Source: Prosopocoilus inquinatus (lineage: Eukaryota; Arthropoda; Insecta; Coleoptera; Lucanidae). From it: 64,000 bases of DNA. The DNA lies in contig CM069874.1 in NCBI GenBank assembly GCA_036172665.1, forward strand, positions 48,156,707 to 48,220,706. The letters are read 5' to 3'. The stretch's first letter is position 1. Each line of letters starts with the position of its first letter. Of the stretch, positions 11,240 to 24,049 are shown piece by piece. A program made the translations under genes and the position numbers. Under the pieces are notes generated by a model that did not search any database, had not been told where the DNA came from, and saw only the letters and a program-made list of their open reading frames with translations.

Positions 11240-13550
11240 TAATGTAATGTATTAGTTGTTCGTTTCCTTCATTTTTTCGTTTTCTTCATTTATTTCATTT
11301 TCTTTAGTTTTTTAGTTTACCTCTTAGGTTAAAATGTTTTAGTTTTAGTGCCAAATATGTATCATTTTCCTTTGTTGCTTTTTGACAAATCTAATGTCCT
11401 TGTATTCACTTGATATATACTAAGTGACAATCGGATTAAATATATTATTATTATTATTATTATTAATAGTAATATGTGGATAGTAATCATATTTAGCTTT
11501 AAGTCGTTCAATCACGTTTTATTGCACTTCTGTTTTTTGTTCCAATAAAATTTCCTTTTTCTGACCTACCTCAAAGACATAGACGTACGATTATTTCTTG
11601 CCCGATTTTCAACTGCGATTTTCTCGAAACGTGTAAAACTTTTGTTAAGGACACACCGTAAAAAGGAATTCCGGTACGAATAACAGGCAATTATATTACC
11701 AGTTATTCGTACGGGAATTTTAAATTCACAAGAAATTTTAAAGGAAATAATAATTTTAAACCATAAAATTATTTTAGGTTGCATGAAATATACATTCGAA
11801 TATTTACTGTCTATATACAGCATATTTACGATGTAATTTTAATTAAACGCAATATTTTTCATACGAAATTACAAAATTTGTAATATAATTACAGTGTAAA
11901 ATTAATCTGCGAAATGAAAATTGAGATTTAAATTTAATTCATTTGTGTACGTTTATATGCGCTTCAAACGACTTATAAGTAAGCACGAATTTTATTACAC
12001 AGAGTGGAAAGTTTAACTAGAATAAATTCTGTGACTAAAAAAAATCACGATTTGTCGAAAAATTCTTTGAACAGGTAAGTTTTTATTTTTAATGACGCAT
12101 ATTACAAACGAATTTCTTTAACTTTTCAAATATTTGAAGGGGTGAAATAATCGCTAACTTTTTCTTTAAATGGAAGTTCTTTAAATGAAAGGGTATGTTG
12201 AGTATTTTGTTAAAAGTCTGTTCGATTGGGAATACAATTAGTTTTTAATTTTTTTCAATTTTCTGAAACTGTAAATGGGAAAAAATAAAAATATTCCTTT
12301 TTTACTGAAACAGGTTTTAATGCCATAAATTTCAAAAATTAAAAACCTTCATTTTTATGTTATTGCCAAGAAATAAGTGATGAGCATTTTGAAAATTTCA
12401 TTTTTATTTGTTTCTCTTTTATGGTTTAAGAAAAATGCAAGATAAAAACGTAGTTGTATTCCTAACGGAACAAGCTTTAAAAAATGGTCAACGTATCCTT
12501 CAAAAAAAAAAAAAAATTAGGGACCATTTCATCTCTCCAAATATGTGCCATTAAAAATAAAATTTGACCTGTTGAAGGTATTTTTCGATAAATCGTAATT
12601 TCTTAAGCCACAGAATTTATTTCAGTTAAACTTTTTACTTTGTATAGAATTTCAGAAACAGCAAAGTAAAAAGATTTTAGAATTTTACGTACAACAGTAA
12701 GATCATTTGTTTCCCGGTTTAGGTAAATCCTAAAACTTTTAGATTATCATTTTTTGATATTCTATGAAATCGTATAGCGTACTTAATTACCTTATTGTTT
12801 ACACATATAGAGGACACTGAAAATTGGCTTTAAATTTTTATTCGCTCCTAAATACTCGTAATATATGTTACCTTATTTACACATATAGAGGGCACTGAAA
12901 TTTGACTTTTATTTGATTTTTATTAACTAAATATTCTTAATATATTTTTGCAAAATTATCTTTGAAAAAATTATGCAAGCTGTTCCTCAAGCACTGTGAT
13001 CTTCTCTAGTGCCTATAGACACACACACACAAGATAAAAAAAAAATTATTTCTGGCTGTAGAGGGTCTTCAATCCGGAGAACCATACCAAAGTTTTACTT
13101 TCTTTAATTGAATGTCCAGTATATTTATACGTGTAGAGGATAGGCAATATGTAAAATAAGTTTTAATTAAACGTTTATAAGATATCGATTTTTAAGTATA
13201 AAAATTATTAGTAAGTTTTCAGCGCTTAAAACAATTTAGTTATTAATTTCAAACAGTTCATACATCCGTTTCTTCAGAACAATTATTATACTGGTCGTTC
13301 CATTTATGCAGAAAAGGTGTATTAATACGCACTAAAATTCAAAACGAAATATTAATAAATAACCAAGCTGTAAGGGTTCAAAAATCAACAATTTTTTTAC
13401 TCTTAAATACAAAACGTGCTCTTCAAAAGTTTTTTTAATGAATGAGGCTCAGCTGCAGGACTCTAGATAGGTGAGACGATTAATTAAGTAACACTCTGTA
13501 CATATGCGTTGAATATTATTGTCATTCGTAAGAAATATTAAAAGATTTGG
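11240..13550. other. AT-rich intergenic DNA, small inverted repeat and microsatellite
   Basis: No gene seen. 11450-11466 is (TTA)n. 11665-11726 is an inverted repeat (GAATTCCGGTACGAATAACA against AGTTATTCGTACGGGAATTT). 13019-13030 is a short (AC)n run. The region from 12000 to 13500 is featureless AT-rich text. Confidence 0.5.
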
Positions 13551-13555
13551 TTTAA

Positions 13556-14222
13556 AGCCACATACAGACTTGTAACTGCGCGGATAGTTGCTTGGTGTAG
13601 TCACAAGTCTGAATGTGACTTAAGGCGGACACATCACTGTAGTTTATAAAGTTTTTATTACATTTACATAAAAAAATACATTAAAGAAATACAAAAAGAA
13701 CGCATCGACGCACATGTTGCCCCATGGATACCCATTCTGTTCTAAAAAAAAGGTTTATAGAATAAAAACTATAAAAAGAAATTTCTTACCATATCAAAAT
13801 CTGCCAATTTTTATTAAAGTAAGAACTGTCTTCTTCGACAGCGAGTAGGTTGCCGACTTCGTGCCATCATCCGGATGTGATTTCAGAAAATAAATTGAAA
13901 TCCATTTGGAGTTACTTTGCCATGATTTAGACAGTAAATAAAATTATAGAGAATTATTGAAAGTTTCCCAAAGTTAACCGTACGGTATTAACATCGACAT
14001 AATTACCACGGTGTATTATACCACATTTCAATAATTCTCTAAGGTAAATAGCTTTATTCGTTTTGGAAACATACTAAGGTTGCTTTAGGCTCGATACACA
14101 CGTGCATGTTTTTGCTGCAGTTAATTCTATGACATTAGCAGAGCATAGTACTTTGTATCTTACTAATGCACATGTTCTCACTTAACCGTACGGGCAAAAA
14201 CCGCAAGTGTGAACCGAGGCTT
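13556..14222. repeat. Cluster of three small inverted-repeat elements
   Basis: 13556-13625: GCCACATACAGACTTGTAAC pairs with GTCACAAGTCTGAATGTGAC. 13945-14043: TAGAGAATTATTGAAA pairs with TTTCAATAATTCTCTA around a CCGTACGGTA-containing centre. 14087-14222: TAGGCTCGATACACACGTGC pairs imperfectly with GCAAGTGTGAACCGAGGCTTA, and TGCATGTTTTTGC with GGGCAAAAACCG. The first and third share the AGGC/AAGC...ACACA style of ends. No coding sequence. Confidence 0.5.
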
Positions 14223-14986
14223 AAGAGGAATCCTTGCGAAGGTACCCCTCTCGGGTTGGTATTTTACTTGCTTGTTAATCCCCAACACTACGACATTTAA
14301 GGGGAAATGTTTCGAATTTTATTATTGGTTGGCCTGGGCTGTAGGTGCGCTCCAAACATTTCATTGGTTACCCTTTAGCATGTTGTTGCATTGTCTTTCG
14401 GCGTCGTCGGCTTCTAACGAAATTAAAATTCTTGAAGCAGAAATAAGCTCCACATACAAATAATCTTCGGCAGTATCAGCATGTTTACAATATTTTTACA
14501 ATTACAAATATCTACTGTAAATAATGTGGGGGCAGCAGGCTGGCCGTTCGATGAAATCCGAATCGCTCATGACGATTCGAGAGGCCACTGAGGCGCGTTC
14601 AGAAACTGCATTGCGATTGCACCTTGGGCGTTTAAAATGGAAAGCAAAACACGCAAAATAATTTACATGAGAGAGAAAGTATATTACCCAGAGCGCGCTC
14701 TTTCTTATTCCTGAACGGGCCCCAGCACACGATAATTCACGATCCTTGGGAGGGAATTTTAAAATAATAATGATGAAGACAACTCGTTTAAGATGAGATG
14801 AACAGTTTTAATAAATTAATATAGTCAAACTTTATTATAGAATTTAATTAAATTTTTATTTTTATATACGTCATTTATGTGTGAATTAGAATAAAGAATG
14901 TTTAATATATTTTGTAGGAAAATGTTCACGAATTCCAACTCTAAAGTACAGTACCCGAAAAAAGGAATGTCTCCTCCATAAAATGC
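14223..14986. other. Intergenic DNA with one MITE-like insert
   Basis: 14582-14722 has facing ends GGCGCGTTCAGAAACTG and TTATTCCTGAACGGGCCC, with CACCTTGGGCG inside; 1866-1990 looks like a relative. An 84-codon frame at 14209-14463 has no recognisable content. Confidence 0.4.
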
Positions 14987-15760
14987 TTACAGCAAGCCAA
15001 GACAAGCATTGCGAGCAGGTAATCCTGCTTGCGAAATCTGCCTGAGATAAATTCGAAACGTGCGACTGCTAAATTCTGTAAATATAATTATACAACAAAG
15101 TGTTATTTGTTTGGTAAAGTCATACATTTTTTGCTATGCAATACATGAACAATAAAAGTAAATTTTTATTTTTTTATAAAATTATAAAAATTCTCATATG
15201 GTAATTATTATTAATTAAAAAAATTATTTCAATATTTGAGTATTAGAATTCTGCAAAGTTTTATTTCGGCCTTTAACTTGTGTTTAAGCAGTAATATTCA
15301 TTTAATATTTTATTGTTATTCGTTTTATTTTTAAATTGTAAAGGTTCAGTGTTCATTTCAAATATAAACTCTTTTGGATTGTGTCATAGTTCGTTTTATG
15401 AATTTTATTTTGCCAGGACCAAATGAAATATCGAGTTAAATTATTTAAATTAGGTATACACAAAATTAAATAGAATAAGTTGATGTGGCATCATCGATAA
15501 TTTTTAAAATCAATAATACAATTTTTCTCTGGAATCCTGTACTGTAGCTGTTTCTGATTACGGCCATCATGCGTATTTATATTTTTATCTTGGAATTAAA
15601 AACGAAAAATGTGATTCGATAAAATTGTTACAATACAACGCTTTGTTTTATAATTATATTTACGGTAGCTGGCAGTCTAACGTTTCGAATATCTCTCAGA
15701 CACATTTCGCAAGCGGGATTACCTGCTCGCAATGCTTGGCCGCCTCTCTGTAATGTGGGT
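14987..15760. repeat. Foldback element with 75-bp arms
   Basis: Left arm about 14993-15070 (AAGCATTGCGAGCAGGTAAT, CCTGCTTGCGAAAT, ATTCGAAACGT) pairs with the right arm about 15668-15745 (ACGTTTCGAAT, ATTTCGCAAGCGGGATTACC, TGCTCGCAATGCTT) with few mismatches. The roughly 600-bp interior is AT-rich and non-coding. Short frames on both strands across the right arm are by-products. Confidence 0.65.
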
Positions 15761-18700
15761 CTCGACAGCTTAGCCCAAACATTTGCATTTCATGGGGAAG
15801 ACATTCCTTTTTTCGGGCACCGTACAGGGTCACTACGAGAGAATTCCTACCTCCTTTTACTTTGATTTTAGAAAAAAAAAAGATAAAAGAAGTCGTACAA
15901 TTTATTTCAGTACTGCTATAGACATTCACAAAAAACAATTGAGTGTCGGACACTCAAAAAAATAAACGAAGTTTTGATTTTAAATAAAATAACATTGAAT
16001 AAAATTTTACCATTAACATATTAAATCGATTTAGATATTTTCTAAAAATTAACGTTTAAGCTAGAAACAACAAATAATTCGGAAAAATTGAACTTTAAAA
16101 AATAAATGAAAATTTAACGTAAAACATATTTAAAGCGTTCTCAATTTTTTTTACGCAAAATGTAAAAGTTTTTAAGATATTTTGAATCATATCTCTTGTA
16201 TAAATGGGAGTTTTCTACATCTAAAATTCAAAAATAAAATAAATTAAATAGGAATTATTTTATAGACACCTTTTACATTATTAGTTTTATTATATACGTA
16301 GTCCCAGTAGAACTTAATTTAAAATCGAAAATCTTAATAATATATAGGGTGTTCCATTAAAAAAAAAACTTAGTTCATATCTCGTTTATCCGACAACAAA
16401 TTGTTTTTCTGTGAGCACACGGAGAAACTTTGAATTAGTCCCTACAAGGTTTGTATTAAACATTTTTTCTTGAAATCAAAAATAAAGTAGTTAAGGGGGG
16501 TAGGAATTCTCGCGTAATCACCCTGTACATGCGATCAACTCCTTTATTATAAAGAACTACGGTTGAATTCTTGGCTTCCGGTTAGAACCACATGTCTCGG
16601 ATTTCTTCTAGAAGAACTATATTAATTAGCACTTGGTTATTCTATTGACTCTAATTATTGTTAATTTTGGAGTCTCGATTTCAACGCAAAAATATCTTTA
16701 TAGAAGTAATGTCAAATTACTAACAATATTGAACTTGAATTTTTTTTCCGAAAATATATTCAATTGCTAGTATTATTTATTGTCCTCATTAACAACGCAT
16801 ATTTTTAATTTAATATTTTTTTCTAAGTTTTAATTAGTAATTTTTGTAGAAACATAATTAGTGTTACAGCTTATTTACATGAAGACATATTCATTCATAA
16901 CAAAAACTTTTACATAATTAAATTTTATTAACACATTAATAAAACTCCACTTAGAAAAATTTAGTAACGGAGTTCGAAATTTATTGACAAACATTTAAAT
17001 ATTTTGTAATTAATTTAAAAATATTTTCTTCTATTATTATATTCTCGTTACTGTCATGTTACAAATGTTTGCAACGCAAACATTTCTAACATTCATACTT
17101 CCGACAAACATTTCAATTTTATAGTATGTACAAGTGTAATTTCAATTTTTCGTTTCTTTTGCCTATATCTATGTTAAAATTACAATTCACGTAAATAAAT
17201 GATTCAAAATGCTTTCGAAGTATTTTTCAAACATCGACAATATTCGGTCACTCCCGGCTCGGATACGACTTGCCACCAGCCTGTCACAAGCTAATTTTTG
17301 TTTCCAGCCGCAATATTCTCTTAAACAATTTTTAGAGAAAAAGAAAGAGAAGATATGTTTGCTTCCTCTTTCGTTACCTCCCCCACAATTGATAGTGGGA
17401 GAAATCCGTCCACGCCTCATGAAAATAATTCATGAAAAACATGCAAAACGCGCGAATTCATAACTACATTATATATACATATTTTTTAAAGCTGTTTTCG
17501 CGGTTTTGTTAACAAAACTTCAATCTACAAAGTGACCAACGCGTTTTCGAAAATATGAACTGGAAGTATATTTAATTTTACTGTAAAGTTCAACTACGAT
17601 TTTTAAATGTTAATTATTTTTTTTCTAATTAACAACTAATCGTAGCGAAATTTCCATTGGTCATTTTGTAGTTCTAGTCCTTAAATATGTGGTGTAAAAA
17701 AATGAAATAAATTGATTAAGAACTAAAGCCTCTACGACTTCGCGCGTTTTAATGGTTTTCGTATATGGCATTATTCGGTGGGATTCCTCTTAAGGATTTT
17801 TATTGCCCCACAGTTGCCCGGGTCGAGTTTGTCAACCAAAATGAAAACAGCTATTATCTAATAAAATGTAACGATAATGAAACATACACTTACTACGGAT
17901 GCACACAAACACTTTCAACCGTTCAAAATGCAATAAAATGAATCAAAATCAAGTTGCTGCGGCTTGCGCGCACAGGCTGCATGAGAGAAAGGGATGCAAA
18001 ATAGCTGACAAATTACTTGCAACGGGAACGTACATTTCCATATATCTAGTAAAATTACAATTTAAAATTTAATGCCTATAGTATAATTACAACAAACTGT
18101 AATGTTGCTCTATACATTTACAATAATTTGTGAATTCGTAATCTCTCTTTATATTTACAAGGAAAATTTACGAACAGATGAAAAATTCCCATAAACAAAC
18201 AATATTTCTGTTCCAAACACCATAAAATTTTAACAATTCTATAAAGTTAAACTGTAAATTTTATGACATTTTTATCAGTGCATGTAATTTCAATCGTTCC
18301 AAATTTATGGTGACGTATTACAGGTTTAAATTTCTGCACTTATTTTACAAACACCCGGTATAAAAATTGATTATGAGTGCCTTATTTTAAGTTTAGTATT
18401 TATTTAACACAAAAGAAATGCAGTGTAAAACAAATAAGATTTCCAAATTATAAGATGATAAAATAATTTCTTTTTAATTTTTATTTGAACGATAGTTTAT
18501 AAAACAAATTTTTCGAGATGAGATTTGTAGTTGTTCTTTTCTCTCTTTTTCTATCAAAATAACTTTCACTTTGAATCACTTTATATTGCGCATAAGTGAA
18601 CTGAACCAATGATATTAGAATGTGTCCAAAATATCGTTGGCTAAGAAATTAAATAACAAACGATATAAAAATATACATGTCAAGAAGCGTATAATTAATT

Positions 18701-19070
18701 GTTGCGTTACCCAGAACAGCCTGTATAAGAATCCACATCTAACTCAATTTCGCTAAAAATGTCACATTTGCCGCTTGCAAAATAAATTTAGTAATTCGAA
18801 TGTGTTTCTAACTTTAATGAATGTTGTTTCCCGAACACATTTTTTTGCCTTGAATTCTAAAAACTTTTTAACACATTCTGTGCTTTTAATAAATATTTGA
18901 CCTTATACAGAAAACATTATGTAACAACACTTTTTCAAGAAAAGTAAACAACGAAAGCAAATAAATCACCGCATTACGGTGCTGATTTTGTAACGGTTTC
19001 GAGTGAATGCACGCTGGAACTTTATTTTAATTTAATTTTTTTTTTCGATGTAAATTTTGTAACCGGGACT
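15761..19070. other. AT-rich intergenic DNA upstream of the first cuticle gene
   Basis: No gene seen. 16345-16527 is a short element with facing ends TATAGGGTGTTCCATT and AATCACCCTGTACAT. 17783-17797 GGGATTCCTCTTAAG is the inverse of 14219-14232. 18334-18361 is the TGCACTTATTTTACAAACAC end noted under 10776. The rest is plain AT-rich sequence; two antiparallel frames at 17187-17463 look like chance. Confidence 0.4.
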
Positions 19071-19073
19071 CAC

Positions 19074-19081
19074 TATATAAA
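19074..19081 (+). promoter_or_regulatory. TATA box of first cuticle protein gene
   Basis: TATATAAA, 60 bp before the ATG. The second cuticle gene has the same octamer 68 bp before its ATG. A start site around 19105-19112 (TTTTAGTTAAG) is likely. Confidence 0.7.
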
Positions 19082-19133
19082 GGCAAATTTTAATAGGCGA
19101 TTGCATTTTAGTTAAGACGTATACATTACAAAG

Positions 19134-19586
19134 ATGATTGATAAGGTAAAGTTTGAAATTTAATTAATTTAGAAAATTAAATTGAATCATTTTAATGCGG
19201 TAGATCGCTTTAGTCTGTTTGGCTGTAGTTTTGGTACAAGCCGGTCATGGAGGACACGGAGGACATTCAGGAAGTTCTTATGCCAACAACCATTTGCACT
19301 CGTACGGTGGACATTCAGGTGGACACGGTGGACATGGGCATGATCATTATGTAAGTGTGCCTCATAAAATGCTTCCTAAAAGATTCCAGATTAATAACTC
19401 CTACATTTTAAGGCTTATCCAAAATACGATTTCGAATACGGAGTAAAGGATGGCCACACGGGCGATCACAAGCACCAACATGAAATTCGCGACGGAGGCC
19501 TCGTTAAAGGGCATTACGAAGTCGATGAGGGGCACAAGTCATTCAAAAAACTTCATTATCACTATGATAGCCACGGAAAACACTGA
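19134..19586 (+). CDS. RR-2 cuticular protein, three exons, 110 aa
   Basis: Exons 19134-19145, 19204-19350 and 19413-19586; introns begin GTAAAG and GTAAGT, end GGTAG and TTTAAG, and all phases are 0. The product is secreted and should bind chitin in the cuticle. A signal peptide MIDKIALVCLAVVLVQAG is split by intron 1 after codon 4, the usual cuticle gene plan. Residues 19-53 are Gly/His-rich (GHGGHGGHS, HSYGGHSGGHGGHGHDHY). The Rebers-Riddiford region follows: YDFEYGVKDGHTGDHKHQHE, RDGG, VKGHYEVDEG, ending SFKKLHYHYDSHGKH. The usual GxxRxVxYxAD motif is altered (HKSFKKLHYHYDS), though its aromatic residue is kept. A MITE begins 43 bp after the stop. I could not see an AATAAA nearby. Confidence 0.9.
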
Positions 19587-19628
19587 TTTGATTAAAAAAA
19601 TGATTTTTTTTTTAAATTTGTTAACATA

Positions 19629-19850
19629 AGGCGTGTTCTTTTTGCCACAAATCTCATCTCAACTCATATAAACGTCATTTCCGTAAGGCAAGAACAAGTG
19701 AGTGAACTGTGATTTCGATCTCCTACCTTGTCACTCGTGCACTCCTATTAGTTACCAGGTTGAAATACACATTCAAACTTATTTGTTCGCACGAACGGAA
19801 ATGACGATTACCTGAGCTGAAGTGAGTCTTGCGGTAAAAAGAATACACCT
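19629..19850. repeat. 222-bp MITE just after the first cuticle gene
   Basis: AGGCGTGTTCTTTTTGCCAC and ATAAACGTCATTTCCGT on the left pair with ACGGAAATGACGATTACC and GCGGTAAAAAGAATACACCT on the right. The 3-bp flank ATA is repeated on both sides (626-628 and 851-853 within kb 19). It probably lies in, or replaces part of, the 3'UTR of the cuticle gene. Confidence 0.7.
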
Positions 19851-20030
19851 ATAATACTTCGTTATATATCAGTTTATTTTATTTATTTTTTTGTTATTAT
19901 CTCCATGCAAACAAATTATCAATAGAAAAACTTTCTTCGTTGGATATATTTACTTACCTACGTCCAAATTTGAATTTTACACAAATGTAACTATGAAACG
20001 TTTCTGAATTGTAGACATGTGACTCAAAAT

Positions 20031-21028
20031 TATACTGGGTGGAAACTTTCAAACCCGAACATAGCAAACTTGTATTGAAAACTATGTTTCTGTGAATTAC
20101 TGCTCTCCATTTGAAGATACAAAAATGGCAAAGTATTAAAGAAAAAAGAAAATTATGGACAATATTATGATGTTAAAATTATTCCTAAACATTATTACTT
20201 TCGGAATATAAATAAAATTCTCAAATTTTAAACGAAAAATTTAGTCGCCTATGTCAGATTTGAAACTTTGAGTTCTTTCGATTAATAGAAAATAATTTAT
20301 ACGTCAGTCAAAAAGTATTATTGTACAGAGCAAATAATAGGTAGGTACTCTTGTCATTTAAGTTAAAACAATTCTTTCTTTATTAGAATGATAATTGTAT
20401 TCTACGTCATTGCATATAAAAATACTGTGGTTTCTGATACTATCAATAAACTTAAAATGAAGCCATGGGCAATCAATACCGACACGTGTCGATACTAAAT
20501 CAGTTTTAAATTCAATTCAATTAAGAATTAAATAAGTTTCACACTGTTTAAGAATAAATAACACACAACTGTAAAGAATATTAAAAAAAAAAACATCAAT
20601 TCCACAAATCCAGTTGCCATCAACATTGTATTGAAATTAACAAGAATAGTAGGAAAGTATTTTGTGAAGCAATACAAGAGCAAAGAAATAAATCCTAACA
20701 GTTTTTCATCGTCAGTATGCTACACAGATAAATGGAATTTTATTTTGAATAAGAAGCATATTGTACAAAATTCTGGTTACTGAATTTGCGAACATCAAAT
20801 CTGAAATACTAAGGCGACGACATTTTTCATTTGAAATTTAAAAAATTCTATTTCAAAAGTATAAACACAATAGGAATAATTTTGACACGATAACATTGGC
20901 CTTAATTTTATCTTTCATTTAATACCATTACCATTTTTGCACCTTTAAATGGCGAGCAGTAATCTGCAAAAACGTAGTTCTCAATGAATCTTTGTTATGT
21001 TCGGGTTTGAAACTTTCCACCCGGTATA
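20031..21028. mobile_element. Large foldback element A (arms about 250 bp)
   Basis: Left end TATACTGGGTGGAAACTTTC, then AAACCCGAACATA, is mirrored by TATGTTCGGGTTT, then GAAACTTTCCACCCGGTATA. Inner marks pair too: TTTAGTCGCCTATGTCAGAT with ATCTGAAATACTAAGGCGAC. The centre (20290-20780) is unique AT-rich text without a gene. Ends resemble those of foldbacks B, C and D. No transposase; non-autonomous. Confidence 0.7.
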
Positions 21029-21213
21029 TTAAATCGCTTAATTCAGAGCCCGGAAAGGTTGGACTTATGATATCAGTTATTTCAACTTACGCATATCGCC
21101 AGCACCACGTATAAGTTATAGCCCTACAACATATTAAAAATGTCTAAATTCTGTGGTAGTCAACAGAGTTGAGCCCCTAATAACATTTGCCACGCGTTTT
21201 TGTTTTTATAAGT

Positions 21214-22271
21214 ATACCGGGTGCCCCGCACCATGTGCTCACCCTTCTAGAATCTTTATTTATTAATCTATTAACTTCAATTTCGGAGACAATAAATTAA
21301 ACAAAAAATGGGATGTTTCGACATACCGCTAGTCGTTTTAGGACTTAGGACTGGGACGGTTTCGCCAGAAGTGATATCAACTTTCTTATTTTAAATGGAA
21401 CACCCTATATATTTTTACATATTTACGGATCATTACGAGTCCGAATACGTAACAATTGTTAATTTTGGTTTCCATGACTACGAAAAAAAAACATTTTTAT
21501 TTTTCAATCTAGAAAGCTATGAATCGCATTTTTTTCGATCTAATGCGATCAAGTGTTTCTAGAAAATCACTCCTTTGATGGTATTTTGATTTTTAAAATT
21601 TTTACAGTATTTGAACTTTTCATTACGTCGCACTAATTTTTTTTAATAGAAACTCATATGTTTCTTAGCTTAGTTTAACAGAACATTTCTTTCTGAATAT
21701 GTTGATACCAAATACATCATATTTTCTTTGAAAAACATTTGAAATAAAGGGAGTGTAAATTGAAATATGATGTATTTGGTATCAACGTATTCAGAAAGAA
21801 ATGTTCTGTTCAACTAAGCTAAGAAACATATGAGTTTCTATTAAAAAGAATTAATTACGACATAATGAAAATTTCAAATACTGTAAAGACGTTAAAAATA
21901 AAAATACCATTAAAGGAGTGATTGTTTCGAAATACTTGATCGCATTAGATTGAAAAAATGCGATTCATAGCTTTCTAGATTGAAAAATAAAAAAGATTTT
22001 TTTTCGTTGTCATGGAAACCAAAATTAACAATTGATACGTATTCGGACTCGTAATGATTCGTTGATTTTAAATATGTAAAAATATATAGGGTGTTCCATT
22101 TAAAATAAGAAAGTTGATATCACTTCCGGCGAAACCGGCAGTCCTCTGAGAACTAGCAGTGTGTTAAAAAATTCCATTTTTCGTTTAATTTATTGTCTCA
22201 AGATTCAGGTTAATCGATGAATAAATAAAGATTCTAGAAGGGTGAGCACATGACGCGGGACACGCGGTATA
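21214..22271. mobile_element. Large foldback element B (near-perfect 500-bp arms)
   Basis: Ends ATACCGGGTGCCCCGC and GCGGGACACGCGGTAT face each other. The arms stay almost identical to the centre: CCAAATACATCATATTT (to about 21727) and AAATATGATGTATTTGG (from about 21763) leave a spacer near 36 bp. Inside each arm sits the internal border TTTTAAATGGAACACCCTAT (21392; inverted at 22087), shared in similar form with C and D, next to an AGAAGTGATATCAACTTTCT block. No coding sequence. A transcript would fold into a very long hairpin. Confidence 0.8.
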
Positions 22272-22283
22272 TAGCAACGGTAT

Positions 22284-22393
22284 ATACTTTTATAAAAAAA
22301 AAACATGTCAATGCATTGAATATGTGTAGTTGGTTGCCTATAGGGTGCAGTAAAACAATGCATTGACATGTTTTTCTTTTTTATAAAAGTATA
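22284..22393. repeat. 110-bp hairpin MITE between foldback B and mariner
   Basis: ATACTTTTATAAAAAA and ACATGTCAATGCATTG on the left pair with CAATGCATTGACATGT and TTTTTTATAAAAGTAT on the right; the 38-bp spacer is ATTGAATATGTG-like. No coding sequence. Confidence 0.65.
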
Positions 22394-22507
22394 AGTCCTT
22401 GCTATGTATACTTATAAAAAATACTCATGGCATTAGTAACAATAACAACAGTATATTAAGTGGCAAGACATTTGTTGTAGTAAAACGAACTAAGCCAGTG
22501 TTTTATA

Positions 22508-23804
22508 CGTGGGCTGTTGGAAAATTTTCTGAAATCTAGTAGGTCTAGAATTGTTAGCGTTTATCAATTGTCATATTTGAAAAATTTGACGTTTTTCGCC
22601 TATAATTCTATTGACAGTTCCTATCCAAGTGAACTAGTTTTGTTTGTACAGCATTAGAGAAAAAGTAATTTTGTGTAAACATGGAAATCTCGCTTGTAAA
22701 TTTTCATGCCATGATTTTTTACGATTTCAATTGTGGTCTAACGCCGAAACAATGCCTCGACCGGATTCATTTGGCTTTTTGGAGATGAAGCACCATCAAA
22801 GAGCAGTGTTTATAATTGGTTTGCCGAATTCCAGCGTGGACGTACCTCTCTCAGTGACGAATTTCGTGAAGGTCGTCCATCAACATCTGTTGTTGCCACT
22901 AATGTAGATGCTGTGCGTGAAAAGCTTGAGCGAGATCGACATGTGACATACCGTGAGATTCAAGCATCCTTACGCATTGACATGAAAGCAATGCACCAGA
23001 TTTTGCATGATCATTTGAACGTACGAAAGCTTTGCAGTCGTTGGATCCCACACAATTTAACAGAAGCGCAAAAGTAGGGTCGAGTCAAATGGTGCGAAGA
23101 AATGCTCAACAAATTCTATGGAAGTCGTTCAAATTTAATTTATAACATCGTTACTGGTGACGAAATGTGGATCTATTTGTACGAGCCAGAAAGTAAACAA
23201 CAATCTACCGTTTGGGTATTTCAAAATGAACCAAAACCAACAAAAGTTGTTCGTTCACGCAGTGCTGCGAAGAGAATGATTGCTTGTTTCTTTGGTTTAA
23301 CTGGACATGTAGCAACCGTGGCTTTAGAGGATCGAAAAACCGTGAATGCTGATTGGTATACTACAATTTGTTTGCCGGTAGTCATCGATCAAATAAGAAG
23401 AAACAATCGAAATCGACGAATTATTCTCCATCATGACAACGTCAGCTCTCACTCAGCCCGTCAAACAGTTGATTTTTTGTCCAACAAAAATATTGAATTA
23501 ATGACTCATTGTCCATATTCACCTGATTTATCACCTAATGATTTCTTTTTGTTCCCAAATATCAAGAATAAAATGCGTGGTGAGCGATTTTCGTCGGCTG
23601 AAGCAGCGGTTGAAACATTCCGGACGGACACTGGTTTCTGAGGGACCATCTTTAGAGTGGAAAACGTGCTTTAGAAATTGGTTCGAGCGTATGCAAAAGT
23701 GTATTGACGTCAAAGGCGAATACTTCGAAAAACAATGATACCGTTTACCAAATTTCATGTGCGTTTTTTCATACCGTTTCCAGAAACTTTTCCAGCAACC
23801 CACG
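22508..23804 (+). mobile_element. mariner element (Tc1/mariner, DD34D), full-length ends
   Basis: Length 1297 bp, flanked by TA on both sides (22506-22507 and 23805-23806). Terminal repeats of about 28 bp: CGTGGGCTGTTGGAAAATTT at the left against the inverse of AAACTTTTCCAGCAACCCACG at the right, four mismatches. The single gene inside is a mariner transposase with at least three lesions, so the copy is dead unless moved in trans. Confidence 0.92.
22681..23738 (+). pseudogene. mariner transposase, broken by two frameshifts and a stop
   Basis: The frame opens MEISLVNFHAMIFYDFNCGL. Its N-terminal half is a helix-turn-helix region that reads on as GDEAPSKSSVYNWFAEFQRG only after a frameshift in a T run near 22776. 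Next comes SLRIDMKAMHQILHDHLNVR and IPHNLTEAQK, then an in-frame TAG near 23076. Catalytic residues are all present: TGDEMWIY (first Asp), HHDNVSSHSA (second), SPDLSPNDFFLFP (third, 34 residues later). Near 23630 a second frameshift precedes WFERMQKCIDVKGEYFEKQ, the normal mariner C-terminus. Intact length would be about 345-350 residues. Confidence 0.9.
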
Positions 23805-24049
23805 TATTCAGAAATAAAAATGTGCTTATACAATTTAATTATTGATTGGTGCTAGTCGATCGGATTGAGGACGTAGTAAAAATTGTAACATAAAAAATTC
23901 ATTTGAATTCGTACTGAAGACCAAAGATATTAGTTGGTATTCCATAAAAACTTAACTGATTTGGCCGGTATGTGGTGGAAATCTCTTTAAACGTGTACGT
24001 AGACGTAAAAAAATCCTTTTTACTCTATTTTGTAAAATTACAAAATTGC

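Noticed and set aside
14219..17797. A 3.6-kb element with CTTAAGAGGAATCC ends
   Set aside because: The 14-bp inverted pair is exact, but the sequence just inside does not match, no duplication is seen, and the span holds a separate foldback; chance or unrelated solo ends are as likely.
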